Assembly (NCBI GenBank): GCA_947446925.1
Contig: CANFHU010000016.1
Location: 1-59,319 of the forward strand
Length of the DNA stretch: 59,319 bases
Source of the DNA: Flavobacteriia bacterium
Lineage (GTDB): Bacteria; Bacteroidota; Bacteroidia; Flavobacteriales_D; Crocinitomicaceae
Direction: 5' to 3'
Shown here: in pieces, positions 37,780 to 46,357 of the stretch
How positions within the stretch are numbered: the first letter of the stretch is position 1
How the letters are laid out: the number at the start of each line of letters is the position of its first letter
Position numbers and translations under genes: made by a program
The notes under the pieces: generated by a model
Seen by the model: the letters and a program-made list of their open reading frames with translations, nothing else
Database searches by the model: none
What the model was told of the DNA's origin: nothing

Positions 37780-38442
37780 CTACAATAATTTACGAATGTC
37801 GCGCGCCAATTTATCTACTTCTTTTGCAGAAGTACCGTCATAATATCCACGAATACGTTTATTTTTATCGATTAACACAAAATTATTTGTGTGTATGAAA
37901 TCACTATTTGCATCCCCTAAGTTTTGAGCTTCTGCAGGTTTAAGTAAAAAAAAGGACTTCCTAGCGAGAGCGTACAATTTTTTCTTTTCTCCTGTCAAAA
38001 AATGCCATTGTCCGTTTTGAGCGCCATATTCTTCCGCGTATTTTTTCAATAACGGCACAGAATCAATTTCAGGCTGGACCGTAAAACTCAATATTTTAAA
38101 GTTTTTTACCCCTTTAAATTTCTTTTGCAATACTTTCATTTGGGTATTCATTTTCGGGCATATTGTACTGCACGTAGTAAAAAAATATTCTACTACATAG
38201 ACAGAATTTTCAACATCCTTATTGGAAATTGTATTACCATATTGATTCAAAAACTCAAAAGATTGAATTTGATGGCCATATCCTTTTCTTCGCAAAGAGG
38301 AATCGACTAATTCATTAGTGAGATCTATCGGGTTAAGAATCGGTAAAGATTGATTTTTCTTATTCTTTTCAGAAAATGAGGTATAAGCAACAACAAAACA
38401 AATGGCTGCAATAAAAAGTAAAAGGTAGATACGTAATTTCAT
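37780..38442 (-). CDS. SCO1/SenC-family copper chaperone
   Basis: 220 residues from the ATG at 38442 (MKLRIYLLLFIAA), which puts the membrane anchor at the N-terminus; a start 12 codons upstream is possible. Thioredoxin-like fold with the copper ligands CSTICP and a distal His in DFIHTNNF. SCO proteins deliver copper to the CuA site of cytochrome c oxidase or act as thiol reductases. No oxidase genes are in the window. The QPEIDSVPLLKKYAEEYG segment is typical. Confidence 0.9.
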   Translation of the reverse strand: MKLRIYLLLFIAAICFVVAYTSFSEKNKKNQSLPILNPIDLTNELVDSSLRRKGYGHQIQSFEFLNQYGNTISNKDVENSVYVVEYFFTTCSTICPKMNTQMKVLQKKFKGVKNFKILSFTVQPEIDSVPLLKKYAEEYGAQNGQWHFLTGEKKKLYALARKSFFLLKPAEAQNLGDANSDFIHTNNFVLIDKNKRIRGYYDGTSAKEVDKLARDIRKLL

Positions 38443-38504
38443 AAAAAAGGATTGTATTAATAAAATAACACCTTTCAAATTTATGAACTATTTAATAGAA
38501 TAAA

Positions 38505-39059
38505 TTATTTTATTTCAATTTTTAAATGATTCAATAAACCAAGACAATTTTCTTTCGAAAATTTAGCTTTCGTTAATTGATTTCTACTCGGATCAATAGA
38601 AAAATTATAGGAAGTTCTGAGATTGACGTTTTTTAATATCGTTCCATCAAAAATAGAAGCACTAAAATCACAATTATCAAAATTGCTATCCGTTAAATCA
38701 GTTCCACTAAAATCTACTTCTTGCAATGAACAATTTTCAAATAAGGTTGATTTAAGTGTTAATTTGTAAAAAGATGCAAAATTTAAAGTACAATGATGAA
38801 ATGAAACGGTCAATAAAAAGGGATTCACCTCTTCGAATTTTAATCCTAGTAATTTGCATTGTATAAATTGAACATCCTTGAAACTTGTATTTGAAATCTT
38901 TACGTTACTCAAATCGCACGCTTCAAAAATACATTCTGAAAAAATGTAATTATTTAAGTTTATTTCGTTAAACGAACATTGTATAAAATGACAATTAACG
39001 TATTCCGCTTTCGCTAAGATTGTACTAGATTTAATCGTTTGATCTTCTACTCTACTCAT
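38505..39059 (-). CDS. Pentapeptide-repeat protein
   Basis: 184 residues. Repeats of A(D/N)LXX type, here with many Cys and Phe at the central position (FSECIFEACDLSNV, FSGTDLTDSNFDNCDFSASIF), predict a right-handed quadrilateral beta helix. Its ATG overlaps the stop of the YjbR gene (ATGA), so the two are coupled. Some relatives (Qnr/MfpA) mimic DNA and protect gyrase; resistance activity cannot be inferred here. Confidence 0.85.
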   Translation of the reverse strand: MSRVEDQTIKSSTILAKAEYVNCHFIQCSFNEINLNNYIFSECIFEACDLSNVKISNTSFKDVQFIQCKLLGLKFEEVNPFLLTVSFHHCTLNFASFYKLTLKSTLFENCSLQEVDFSGTDLTDSNFDNCDFSASIFDGTILKNVNLRTSYNFSIDPSRNQLTKAKFSKENCLGLLNHLKIEIK

Positions 39060-39421
39060 CCTAGTTCATTATTTACATCCAATGAAAATTGTAATTTCTT
39101 TGGTAAAGAATTAATAACACATTGATAGGAATGTAAGATTAGTTCTTTCAAGAAATTATCATCAATCGATCCGTCCAATACTATTGTATTCCAATGTTTT
39201 TTATGCATATGCCAACCTGGAATTATGGCAGAATATGTTTCCCGTAACTCCAATGCTCTATCAGGATTACACTTCAAGTTTACGCTTTCAAAACGGTCTA
39301 TATTTGTCAAAGCAAACATTTTGTCTTTCACTGTAAAAACAATTGTAACGTTATCAAAAGGTGTTTTCTCTCCTGTAAAAGGAAATGAAAGACATAAGTC
39401 TCGAAAAGATTCGATGTTCAT
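39056..39421 (-). CDS. MmcQ/YjbR-family protein
   Basis: 121 residues with the family features: MNIESFRDLCLSFPFTGEKTPF, KMFALTNI, CNPDRALELRE, and IIPGWHMHKKHWNTI near the C-terminal half. The fold is a double-wing type proposed to bind DNA. Role unknown. It is the upstream partner of the pentapeptide gene by a 4-base overlap. Confidence 0.9.
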   Translation of the reverse strand: MNIESFRDLCLSFPFTGEKTPFDNVTIVFTVKDKMFALTNIDRFESVNLKCNPDRALELRETYSAIIPGWHMHKKHWNTIVLDGSIDDNFLKELILHSYQCVINSLPKKLQFSLDVNNELG

Positions 39422-39442
39422 CTCCTTAATTTGAAAATTAGC

Positions 39443-39465
39443 TACCCTTCGACAAACTCAGGGTA
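39443..39465. repeat. REP-like palindrome
   Basis: TACCCT and AGGGTA arms flank TCGACAAACTC. The CCCTTCGACAAxCTCAGGG type is a palindromic repeat I recall from many bacterial genomes. It lies between the YjbR gene start and the TPR gene stop. Confidence 0.5.
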
Positions 39466-39493
39466 AAATTTGAAAATGAACATACTGGATATT

Positions 39494-41101
39494 CTACTTT
39501 ACTTTTGTGAAGAATGCTTTTGCTTGAGCGTCAGCAGGATCTAGTTCTTGAACTATCGAAAAGTAGGATTTAGCTTTCTCCACATCTTTAGCAGTTGAGT
39601 TAAAATAGTAATCCCCTAAATACTTACATGACTCTAGAACCATGGATTTATTGGCAGGAGTATTTCTTTCTTCCATTTTAATCATTTCGAATGTTTTTTC
39701 GTAATATGGTTTAGCAGCAAACGTTTTATCATTCAGATTGCCAAAGTAAATAGAACGAGCTTTCCAATAATAACCAGAAGTAAATGTCGGAGATTTAACA
39801 ATCACCTTTGAAAATGCACTATCAGATAAAGCATATTTTTTAGGCCCAAAGAAATAAGCTTTTCCTAAATCAAAATATTCCGCGGAAGTTAATCCACTTA
39901 CTTTTAATTTCTCTTCTAATACATCAATCCCTTTTTGATATTTCTTGGATTTTAAATATGCTTTCGCAATTACAGTTAATATTTCTCCTTTTTTAGATTC
40001 ATCTTTTGCAATTGCTTTTTCATATTCAAGAATTGCTAACGAGTCTTTGTTTGCCGCTTGTAATAATTGACCTCTGTATTTATAATCCAAGAAATTGATT
40101 TTATCTTGAGGAACTTTTTTAAAGAATATATCCGAAGCAGCTAAACCTTTATCAATATTTGCTTTATCTGCATTTGTCTCTGCATATGCGAAAGTCAACA
40201 TACGATCCAAATAAAAACTCGTAAAACCAGTTGCCATTAAATTATTAGCTTCAGTAATTACTTCTGTATATTGTTTCCCTTTATAGAGAGCAGTAATATA
40301 TCTGTAACGAGCTTCTTGACTATTATTTAATTCCAAATATTTTTTCCAGTTCTCAATAGCTTTATTGGCTTTGTTTTTATATTTCAAATACAATTCTGCA
40401 TTTTCACGATAAGCAGGAGCATAGGTTGGATCGATACTTATTGCTTTCGCGAAATTTACATTTGCAGCAGAATCCGAATTTACGCGGGTATATAATTTTC
40501 CAATACGAACTAAACCACGAGGAGATTTAGGATTTAAATCTAAAACATCATTGTAATTTTTAATTGCTTCATTCGGATTAATTGGATCGCTTGTAAGATA
40601 AGCATCCCCTAATAACAAGTAATTAAATTCATTTTTAGGATCTACCTTTACCGCCTGCGTTAATAACGCTATGGATTCAGTAGTATTTGGAAAATCAGAT
40701 GTCAAATACGCTTTTGCGATCATACGAATAATTTCAGCATTTTTGTTTTTAGTCTTAGTTAATACCTCTGTAAATAATGCTTTAGCTCCTGCAATATCTC
40801 CTTTAATTAATTTTGCTTTTCCAGCAGCAACAGAAGAAATAGGATTCATAGCATCTTTCTCCAATGCTTTGTTCCAATAAACAACGGCAGAATCAATCTC
40901 TTTTTGCGCATAGAAATTTTCTCCTAAATAAAAATAATTACTCGCGTTTGTTGGTTCCGTTGCAATTAGAATACGGAATTCTTTATCTGCTTCTGTAAAG
41001 AATTCGTTGTCAGTGTTTTTAGTTGCGTTTTGTAAACTTTGTCCAAATGCTGTACTAGTAGCAACAAGAAGAATACCACTAAAGATTTTATTTAATTTCA
41101 T
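39494..41101 (-). CDS. TPR-repeat exported protein
   Basis: 535 residues from the ATG at 41101 (MKLNKIFSGILLVATSTAFGQS), giving a signal peptide ending AFGQ; the longer frame begins at a TTG that coincides with a promoter box. The mature protein is a string of tetratricopeptide repeats (for example ASNYFYLGENFYAQKEIDSA and FNYLLLGDAYLTSD). It is a periplasmic or envelope scaffold of unknown partner. It lies downstream of the PstS-like and TonB genes. Confidence 0.88.
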   Translation of the reverse strand: MKLNKIFSGILLVATSTAFGQSLQNATKNTDNEFFTEADKEFRILIATEPTNASNYFYLGENFYAQKEIDSAVVYWNKALEKDAMNPISSVAAGKAKLIKGDIAGAKALFTEVLTKTKNKNAEIIRMIAKAYLTSDFPNTTESIALLTQAVKVDPKNEFNYLLLGDAYLTSDPINPNEAIKNYNDVLDLNPKSPRGLVRIGKLYTRVNSDSAANVNFAKAISIDPTYAPAYRENAELYLKYKNKANKAIENWKKYLELNNSQEARYRYITALYKGKQYTEVITEANNLMATGFTSFYLDRMLTFAYAETNADKANIDKGLAASDIFFKKVPQDKINFLDYKYRGQLLQAANKDSLAILEYEKAIAKDESKKGEILTVIAKAYLKSKKYQKGIDVLEEKLKVSGLTSAEYFDLGKAYFFGPKKYALSDSAFSKVIVKSPTFTSGYYWKARSIYFGNLNDKTFAAKPYYEKTFEMIKMEERNTPANKSMVLESCKYLGDYYFNSTAKDVEKAKSYFSIVQELDPADAQAKAFFTKVK

Positions 41102-41152
41102 ATCGATTGTTTTTAATGCTCTAAGCAAATTTCTTGCCGAAAAAATATTGCT

Positions 41153-41160
41153 CAAATTTA
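41153..41160 (-). promoter_or_regulatory. Putative -7 box of the TPR gene
   Basis: The minus strand reads TAAATTTG about 52 bases before the ATG at 41101. No TTG is seen at the expected -33 distance. Confidence 0.4.
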
Positions 41161-41174
41161 ATGGATTTTTCGTT

Positions 41175-42098
41175 TTATTGACCAGTAAATTGAATTAATC
41201 TTACAGGAGAATTTGTAGGTACTAATCCTGCTTGTTGAATGATCGTTTGTCCAATTTCATTTTTCATGAAAAGTACGAATCCAGCATGTAGGCCAGATCT
41301 TCTCCCTTTGTTAATCATCCAAATATCTCGCGTAAGCGGATATTCATGTGTATACATAAATCCATTATAAGGTTGGAAATAAGTAGAATTCTTATCCTTA
41401 GCAACGCCCATGACCTTGATGCCTTTTAAAAAATCTTGTGTATCAAAATCATCGTCATCACTAATCCAATTCAAGCCTATGATTCCCATTGCATTTGGAT
41501 TTTTCTTTACAAAATTGATTACTTCTTCGTTCGATTTCGCTGCAAATATTGCTTTATTGTTTGCCTGATCACCACACAATTTGGTCAAATAGTTAAAATT
41601 TGCAGAATTAGGTTTATCATAAACTACCTTAATTTGATTCCCGGAAGTTTTCCATTGGGAATTTTTACCCGTTAGCAAAGCTTTTAATTCATTTACGGTA
41701 ATTACCGTGTCTTTATTCGATGGGTGAACAATCAACGCAATTGCATCCACTGCCACTTTTTCACTACGCACTTCAATTTTAATGGAACGCAAGTACTTCC
41801 GTTCTTTTTCCTCTAAATCTCGAGAGATAACAATCGTTTTCGCTTTACGATCATACATCGCTTGCACGATATCGTTTTCTGTTTGGTAGTTTGGGATAAT
41901 CTTTGCCTTCGGGTATTGACCTTCGAAGGTAGAAATTGCCGTATTAAACAATGGTTTAAAAGCTTCTTCTATGTATACAACCGCTTTTCCTCTGCTATGT
42001 GTCTCTGTTTGATATGCTAAAGGATTTTGCGGATGATTACAGGCAGAGATAACAAATAAACCTATTACTAAGTGTACAAATAACATTACTTTAATCAT
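41175..42098 (-). CDS. PstS-like phosphate-type binding lipoprotein
   Basis: 307 residues. Lipobox VISAC (Cys about 20), then a periplasmic binding-protein fold of the PstS type: EEAFKPLFNTAISTFEGQYP, DRKAKTIVISRDL, VDAIALIVHPSN, NELKALLTGKNSQW, KSNEEVINFVKKNPNAMGIIG, and YTHEYPLTRDIWMINKG. No pstCAB genes are near. In this lineage such orphan proteins often sit beside exbB-exbD-tonB, which suggests a link with TonB-dependent uptake; that is inference. Confidence 0.85.
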   Translation of the reverse strand: MIKVMLFVHLVIGLFVISACNHPQNPLAYQTETHSRGKAVVYIEEAFKPLFNTAISTFEGQYPKAKIIPNYQTENDIVQAMYDRKAKTIVISRDLEEKERKYLRSIKIEVRSEKVAVDAIALIVHPSNKDTVITVNELKALLTGKNSQWKTSGNQIKVVYDKPNSANFNYLTKLCGDQANNKAIFAAKSNEEVINFVKKNPNAMGIIGLNWISDDDDFDTQDFLKGIKVMGVAKDKNSTYFQPYNGFMYTHEYPLTRDIWMINKGRRSGLHAGFVLFMKNEIGQTIIQQAGLVPTNSPVRLIQFTGQ

Positions 42099-42104
42099 AG
42101 ACTT

Positions 42105-42293
42105 TTACTTTTTAATTAATCGGTATACTTTATAAATTCTAAAAACAGCATAAACAGACAAAAGTATTGTAAGTACTGTTCTTTTAGTACCTACTAAACG
42201 GTCTGAAAATAATTCTGTAGCAGTCAAATAATAAACCAACACTAAACAAATCAAAATGGTAGTGGATGATAATAGGGCATTAATGTACTTCAT
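42105..42293 (-). CDS. Small membrane protein
   Basis: 62 residues from the ATG at 42293 (MKYINALLSSTTIL). The frame could begin nine codons earlier, but those codons fall in the terminator hairpin and T-run after tonB, so the later start is chosen. Two membrane helices (about 5-27 and 41-57) and a short basic tail (YKVYRLIKK). It starts 6 bases before the PstS-like gene. Function unknown. Confidence 0.7.
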   Translation of the reverse strand: MKYINALLSSTTILICLVLVYYLTATELFSDRLVGTKRTVLTILLSVYAVFRIYKVYRLIKK

Positions 42294-42300
42294 AGCTTTG

Positions 42301-42336
42301 AAAAAAAAATCCCCAAACAATTGCTCGCTTGGGGAT
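42301..42336 (-). terminator. Strong terminator after tonB
   Basis: An 8-bp stem (ATCCCCAA/TTGGGGAT, arms 42329-42336 and 42309-42316) is followed on the minus strand by nine T. It lies 20 bases after the tonB stop and separates exbB-exbD-exbD-tonB from the downstream genes. Confidence 0.9.
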
Positions 42337-42355
42337 AGATAAGATTTAAATATAC

Positions 42356-43186
42356 TTATTCTCCAATTAAGATTGGAAGACTAAATCTAGAACGAACTGC
42401 TTTACCGTTGTTTTTACCAGGTTTCCAGTGAGGCATAGAACGAACAACTCGAATTGCTTCTCTATTTGCTTCTGGAGATAAACCTCTTGCAACTTCAACA
42501 TTAGAAATAGAACCATCTAATTCTACTACAAATCGAACGATAATTTTACCTTCCACATCTGCTGCAGCATCCGGATTAAAGTGAGTACTTACGAAATCAC
42601 TTGGTCTTCCTCCAGGAAATTCAGCATCTTCTTCCACTGCTTCATGGATTATATCTGATTTCGGTGGTTCAACATCTGAAGAACTTGGACCAACAGCTGC
42701 ATTAAATGAATCATCACTACCATCTTGGTCTTTTGTTGATACAGTTGTACTTTCAACCTCAAGTTGCGTTTTTGGTTCGGTATCCACTTCTACATCCACA
42801 ATTACTGGCGGAGGAAATGCTACTAATTTTTCAACCTCAGGTACAGGTGGTTCAGGTGGTGGTGGTGGTAACTCTTCATCTGGTTTAGCAGGAGGAATAG
42901 TTGTAACATCCACTGGTTTAATTTCCACTATTTCATCTGGAATACTTTTGATATAATTAAAAATACCAAAAGTTAATCCCAGAGTAGCTACAAAACTCAC
43001 TAAAATAATTACCATACGCTTGTCGTAATCTCTACGCATCGTGTAGGCACCGTATTCTTTATTTCTGTCCGCAAAAACGATTTCGTTTCGGTCTGCAGAA
43101 GTTACTTGTTGCCAATTTCTCGCCGAGAAATAGTCGTAAAGGGAAATCCCTGCTACGATCAATGCAACTATTAATACTACTGTCAT
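42356..43186 (-). CDS. TonB energy transducer
   Basis: 276 residues. Two hydrophobic stretches, an N-terminal one (about 1-20) and the usual one (about 60-80), flank the NKEYGAYTMRRDYDKR motif seen in Bacteroidota TonB proteins. A Pro-rich spacer (PPPPPEPPVPEVEKL) leads to a C-terminal TonB domain (FPGGRPSDFVSTHF, GKIIVRFVVELDGSISNVEVARG, MPHWKPGKNNGKAVRSRFSLPI). It transmits the proton motive force to outer-membrane transporters. The extra N-terminal helix is unusual. Confidence 0.93.
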   Translation of the reverse strand: MTVVLIVALIVAGISLYDYFSARNWQQVTSADRNEIVFADRNKEYGAYTMRRDYDKRMVIILVSFVATLGLTFGIFNYIKSIPDEIVEIKPVDVTTIPPAKPDEELPPPPPEPPVPEVEKLVAFPPPVIVDVEVDTEPKTQLEVESTTVSTKDQDGSDDSFNAAVGPSSSDVEPPKSDIIHEAVEEDAEFPGGRPSDFVSTHFNPDAAADVEGKIIVRFVVELDGSISNVEVARGLSPEANREAIRVVRSMPHWKPGKNNGKAVRSRFSLPILIGE

Positions 43187-43192
43187 TCGCTT

Positions 43193-43834
43193 TTATAGTT
43201 TAGCTTTTAATAAATCTGCTTCACTTTTCATTAATTCTAACGGAGCAACCACACCAATTTGAGCAATTTTAACTTCATCTACTAAATCAATAAAGTTTTC
43301 ACATGTTGTTTTGTCGTCTGTTTTAATTAACACCTTTAAAGCTTCTTTTTTAGACATAAATTGATTCAACATTCTTTCGTACGTTGTATCGGCAATTTGT
43401 TTACGTTTTAACTTTTCATCTAGTAATAATTTTTCTTTTATTACAAACGCATTTTTGTCTGCTAAAAGTTTACGTAACCCTTTAGGATCTGAAGGACTAA
43501 AGTTTGTTTCTTCAAGTATAGTAACTGGTTTACCGTCAGGATTCCCTGGAGCATAAAATTGACCTGTGTAATAAAAAACTTTATCTTTCGTCAATAAGAA
43601 AGTAATACCATTATTAATTGGTAATGGTTTTTCAAGTGGTTTATCTTCAATTTTAGCTGGGTAAGTTAAACTCATTACTTTTGGTTTACTAAAGGTAGTT
43701 GTCATTACGAAGAACGTAAGCAACAAGAAACCTAAATCCACCATCGGAGTCATATCGATTCGCGTGGAACCTTTCTTGGGTCTTTTCTTACCGCCTTTGT
43801 CGTGGCCGCCGCCACCTTCTGCTATTTCTGCCAT
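43193..43834 (-). CDS. ExbD-type biopolymer transport protein (second copy)
   Basis: 213 residues. A charged basic N-terminus, one membrane helix with the motor Asp in IDMTPMVDLGFLLLTFF, and a periplasmic domain with an insertion of about 60 residues (around 90-155). It ends 6 bases before tonB. With ExbB it uses the proton gradient to drive TonB. Confidence 0.93.
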   Translation of the reverse strand: MAEIAEGGGGHDKGGKKRPKKGSTRIDMTPMVDLGFLLLTFFVMTTTFSKPKVMSLTYPAKIEDKPLEKPLPINNGITFLLTKDKVFYYTGQFYAPGNPDGKPVTILEETNFSPSDPKGLRKLLADKNAFVIKEKLLLDEKLKRKQIADTTYERMLNQFMSKKEALKVLIKTDDKTTCENFIDLVDEVKIAQIGVVAPLELMKSEADLLKAKL

Positions 43835-43846
43835 TTTAGTAAGTTT

Positions 43847-44509
43847 TTATTTAGGAGCTTTCTCCGCAGATGTAATAAAGTTCAAGTTATTCAAATTCAA
43901 ATCTCTGAAGATGTCTATCACTTGTTGTGCAAATATATATGCAGCTTTACCATCTACTTTTAAAATGAACTTTGGTTTAAAATCATTTGCATTTGGTTTG
44001 TCACCTTTCATTTCTGCTTCTAAGAATTTTGTTTGCCCTGTATTCAGTGCAGCAATATTCCCGTAATAGATCCAATCTTTCAATTCATTTTTCAATGAAT
44101 CAGTAGGAATTCCTATTGTATTAAATCGTTTACGTTCTTCACTAGTTAAATCCAAGTATTGAGGTAATTCTTTCATAGAACAACCAAAACTAGTCATGAT
44201 TGTAAACTTTTTGTTTTGTTCTTCTGTAAGACCTACTTTGTATTTGGAAGCCATGTTTTGTAACATTTCAGTTCTAGCATCCGCGTGGCTTAAATTTAAG
44301 AACACACGTCCACCTTTGTCAATTGTCACCGTCAAGTTATTTTCAGGAATGATTTTTTCACTGATACTTGAAGGAGTAGTTACATCTACTGGATCTGTTT
44401 CTCTTGGAATAGCAGCAAGCATAAAGAAAGTCACAAGCAAGAATGCCAAGTCAACCATCGGCGTCATGTCGATCGACGGTGAATGTTTTGGTACTTTTAT
44501 TTTAGGCAT
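43847..44509 (-). CDS. ExbD-type biopolymer transport protein (first copy)
   Basis: 220 residues, again longer than the about 140 of classical ExbD. IDMTPMVDLAFLLVTFFML holds the conserved Asp in the single membrane helix. The periplasmic part has an insert (about 75-150). Two ExbD copies in tandem, paralogous and different, may form a heterodimer in the motor pore. Twelve bases separate it from the second copy. Confidence 0.93.
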   Translation of the reverse strand: MPKIKVPKHSPSIDMTPMVDLAFLLVTFFMLAAIPRETDPVDVTTPSSISEKIIPENNLTVTIDKGGRVFLNLSHADARTEMLQNMASKYKVGLTEEQNKKFTIMTSFGCSMKELPQYLDLTSEERKRFNTIGIPTDSLKNELKDWIYYGNIAALNTGQTKFLEAEMKGDKPNANDFKPKFILKVDGKAAYIFAQQVIDIFRDLNLNNLNFITSAEKAPK

Positions 44510-44539
44510 TGTTTGTTGTATTTAAATTGCTAACTATTC

Positions 44540-45355
44540 TTATTTCTTTTTCGTTTTTGCGCTGAAATTTTGAGCAATTGAGTGACTTGCTTCATCCATA
44601 CTATAAGTCAAGGTATCGATTTTAGTAGAGAAGAAGTTATATGCAATAATTGCTAAAGTAGAAGCCAAGATACCTAAGAATGTATTAACAAGTGCTTCAG
44701 AAATACCTGTTGCTAACTCTGCTGGATCTGGAGCACCACCTGCCATTGCAGCGAAGGCTTTGATCATCCCTAATACAGTTCCAATCAAACCAATTAATGT
44801 AGACACAGAAGCAGAAGTAGAAAGAATACTTAAGTTTTTAGAAAGCATTGGTAACTCTAAAGCTGTAGCTTCTTCTAATTCAGACTTGATAGCCTCCACT
44901 TTTTGTTCGTTATCTAACGTCTCATCTGCAGAAACAGAATCAAATTTTGTTAAACCAGAACGAACAACGTTTGCTAAAGAACCTCTTTGTGCATCACATG
45001 CTTCGATTGCTTCGTTGATTTGGTTGTTGTCTAATTTTTCACGAATATCTTCTACGAATTTATCCGTTCTTCCTTTTCCTTTTCCTTTAGCTAAAGTAAT
45101 GAAACGCTCAATAGAGAAAATCAAAACGATTAAGTTCATTGCGATCAAGAAAGGTACGATAAATCCACCTTTGTGTGCAATTCCTAAGAAATTACCTTCT
45201 AAAGGTTCAGCTGTTGGGTCATTGTCTACGAAATTCGCAGGATTACCAAGTACGTATACGTACAAAATAATACCAATTAAAATACATAAGGCAACTGTAA
45301 CTGTTGCAACTAATGAAGTAAATCCTCCTGATGTCTTTTGTTTTGTGCTCATCAC
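44540..45355 (-). CDS. ExbB/MotA/TolQ-type proton channel
   Basis: 271 residues with membrane helices near 15-35, 65-85, 165-190 and 205-230. The ALELPMLSKNLSILSTSASVS and LIGLIGTVLGMIKAFAAM segments are the conserved part of the MotA/TolQ/ExbB family, with STFLGILASTLAIIAYNFFS-like residues in the last helix. It forms the channel ring around the ExbD dimer. First gene of the unit, preceded by the best promoter in the window. Confidence 0.95.
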   Translation of the reverse strand: MMSTKQKTSGGFTSLVATVTVALCILIGIILYVYVLGNPANFVDNDPTAEPLEGNFLGIAHKGGFIVPFLIAMNLIVLIFSIERFITLAKGKGKGRTDKFVEDIREKLDNNQINEAIEACDAQRGSLANVVRSGLTKFDSVSADETLDNEQKVEAIKSELEEATALELPMLSKNLSILSTSASVSTLIGLIGTVLGMIKAFAAMAGGAPDPAELATGISEALVNTFLGILASTLAIIAYNFFSTKIDTLTYSMDEASHSIAQNFSAKTKKK

Positions 45356-45401
45356 TTTTAAATTTTAATTTAAATTTTTAATTTTTTTCAATTTATGGTT
45401 A

Positions 45402-45433
45402 CAAACATACATAAAACTTTTTTATTGTTCAAA
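45402..45433 (-). promoter_or_regulatory. Promoter of exbB-exbD-exbD-tonB
   Basis: On the minus strand TTTG (45430-45433), 20 bases, then TATGTTTG (45402-45409), 46 bases before the exbB ATG. Both boxes and the spacing fit the Bacteroidota -33/-7 consensus, making this the clearest promoter in the window. Confidence 0.75.
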
Positions 45434-45666
45434 TTGCAAAAGAAATTTCCTACTTTTTTAATAGACCATATCCCCAACATTTAGTTAGTTATTTAATTAA
45501 CAGCGTTTTAACCTATTTCAAAGCGTTGAATAATTCTGAAAAATTCTATGAATTGATTCTGAAAATCCACATTTGAGAAATAAACTCAAAAAGTTTAATG
45601 ATTTCTTAATATAACGTTAGATTTCTATAAATAGTATAACTCGAAAGTCAATTAGATATTCGTAAC
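45434..45666. other. Intergenic region between exbB and ribE, no gene
   Basis: Together with the promoter region this 311-base gap (45356-45666) holds no open frame of note. I see no clear terminator for ribE, no tRNA and no repeat. The sequence is very AT-rich. Confidence 0.6.
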
Positions 45667-46248
45667 TTATTTAAGCATTAATTTTGCTACATATTTACCT
45701 ATAATATCAAATTCAAGATTTACATAGTCACCAACTTTCAATTGATGAAAATTGGTGTGTTCATAGGTATATGGTATAATACAAACGGAAAACGCTTGTT
45801 GTTTAGAATCTACTACCGTCAAACTTACTCCGTTTATGGTGATAGAACCTTTATCTACGGTCACGTGTGATGGAGCAGTATATTCAAACGAATATTTCCA
45901 ACTTCCATCCTGATCCTCAATAGATGTACAAGTTCCTTTTATATCCACATGACCTTGTACTATATGTCCATCGAGACGACCATTTAACTGCATGCAACGC
46001 TCTACATTTACTTTCGTATGCACATACCAAAATCCAATATTTGTTTTTTGAATTGTTTCTTGAATTGCAGTAACTGTATACGTGTTATTTTCGATGGCGA
46101 TAACAGTTAAACAAATACCATTATGTGCAACACTTTGATCAATTTTTAATTCATTTACAAAATCAGCATGTAAGGTTATATGTAGGTTTTCATTTTCTTT
46201 GACAATCTTTTTGATAGTTGCCAGTTGTTCGATAATTCCTGTAAACAT
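45667..46248 (-). CDS. ribE: Riboflavin synthase, alpha chain
   Basis: 193 residues, normal length. Starts MFTGIIEQLA and has two related lumazine-binding halves (for example SVAHNGICLTV and GSITINGVSLTVV). HIVQGHVD marks the end of the first half. It turns two 6,7-dimethyl-8-ribityllumazine molecules into riboflavin. No FMN riboswitch is visible upstream. It is alone here, away from other rib genes. Confidence 0.96.
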   Translation of the reverse strand: MFTGIIEQLATIKKIVKENENLHITLHADFVNELKIDQSVAHNGICLTVIAIENNTYTVTAIQETIQKTNIGFWYVHTKVNVERCMQLNGRLDGHIVQGHVDIKGTCTSIEDQDGSWKYSFEYTAPSHVTVDKGSITINGVSLTVVDSKQQAFSVCIIPYTYEHTNFHQLKVGDYVNLEFDIIGKYVAKLMLK

Positions 46249-46357
46249 ATTGAGTGACGAGTTAAGAGTGACGGGTTAAGAGTTTCGAGTTTCGAATTAT
46301 GCGTTAAAAGTTACGATTTAAGTCCCGATAACTATCGAGAGATGAATAAAAATCTGT
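46249..46357. repeat. Short repeats and REP-like palindrome between ribE and envC
   Basis: The gap has near-repeats of GAGTGACGAGTTAAGAGT (46252-46285) and of GAGTTTCGA, then TCCCGATAACTATCGAGA (46322-46339), an imperfect palindrome resembling the CCCGATAGCTATCGGG-type repeats of Bacteroidota. No coding potential. Confidence 0.55.

Noticed and set aside
44760-45368. 202-codon plus-strand frame opposite exbB
   Set aside because: It is antisense to a well-recognised ExbB gene and has no family features.
46249-46357. FMN riboswitch before ribE
   Set aside because: No conserved RFN-element segments are recognisable in the 109 bases upstream.
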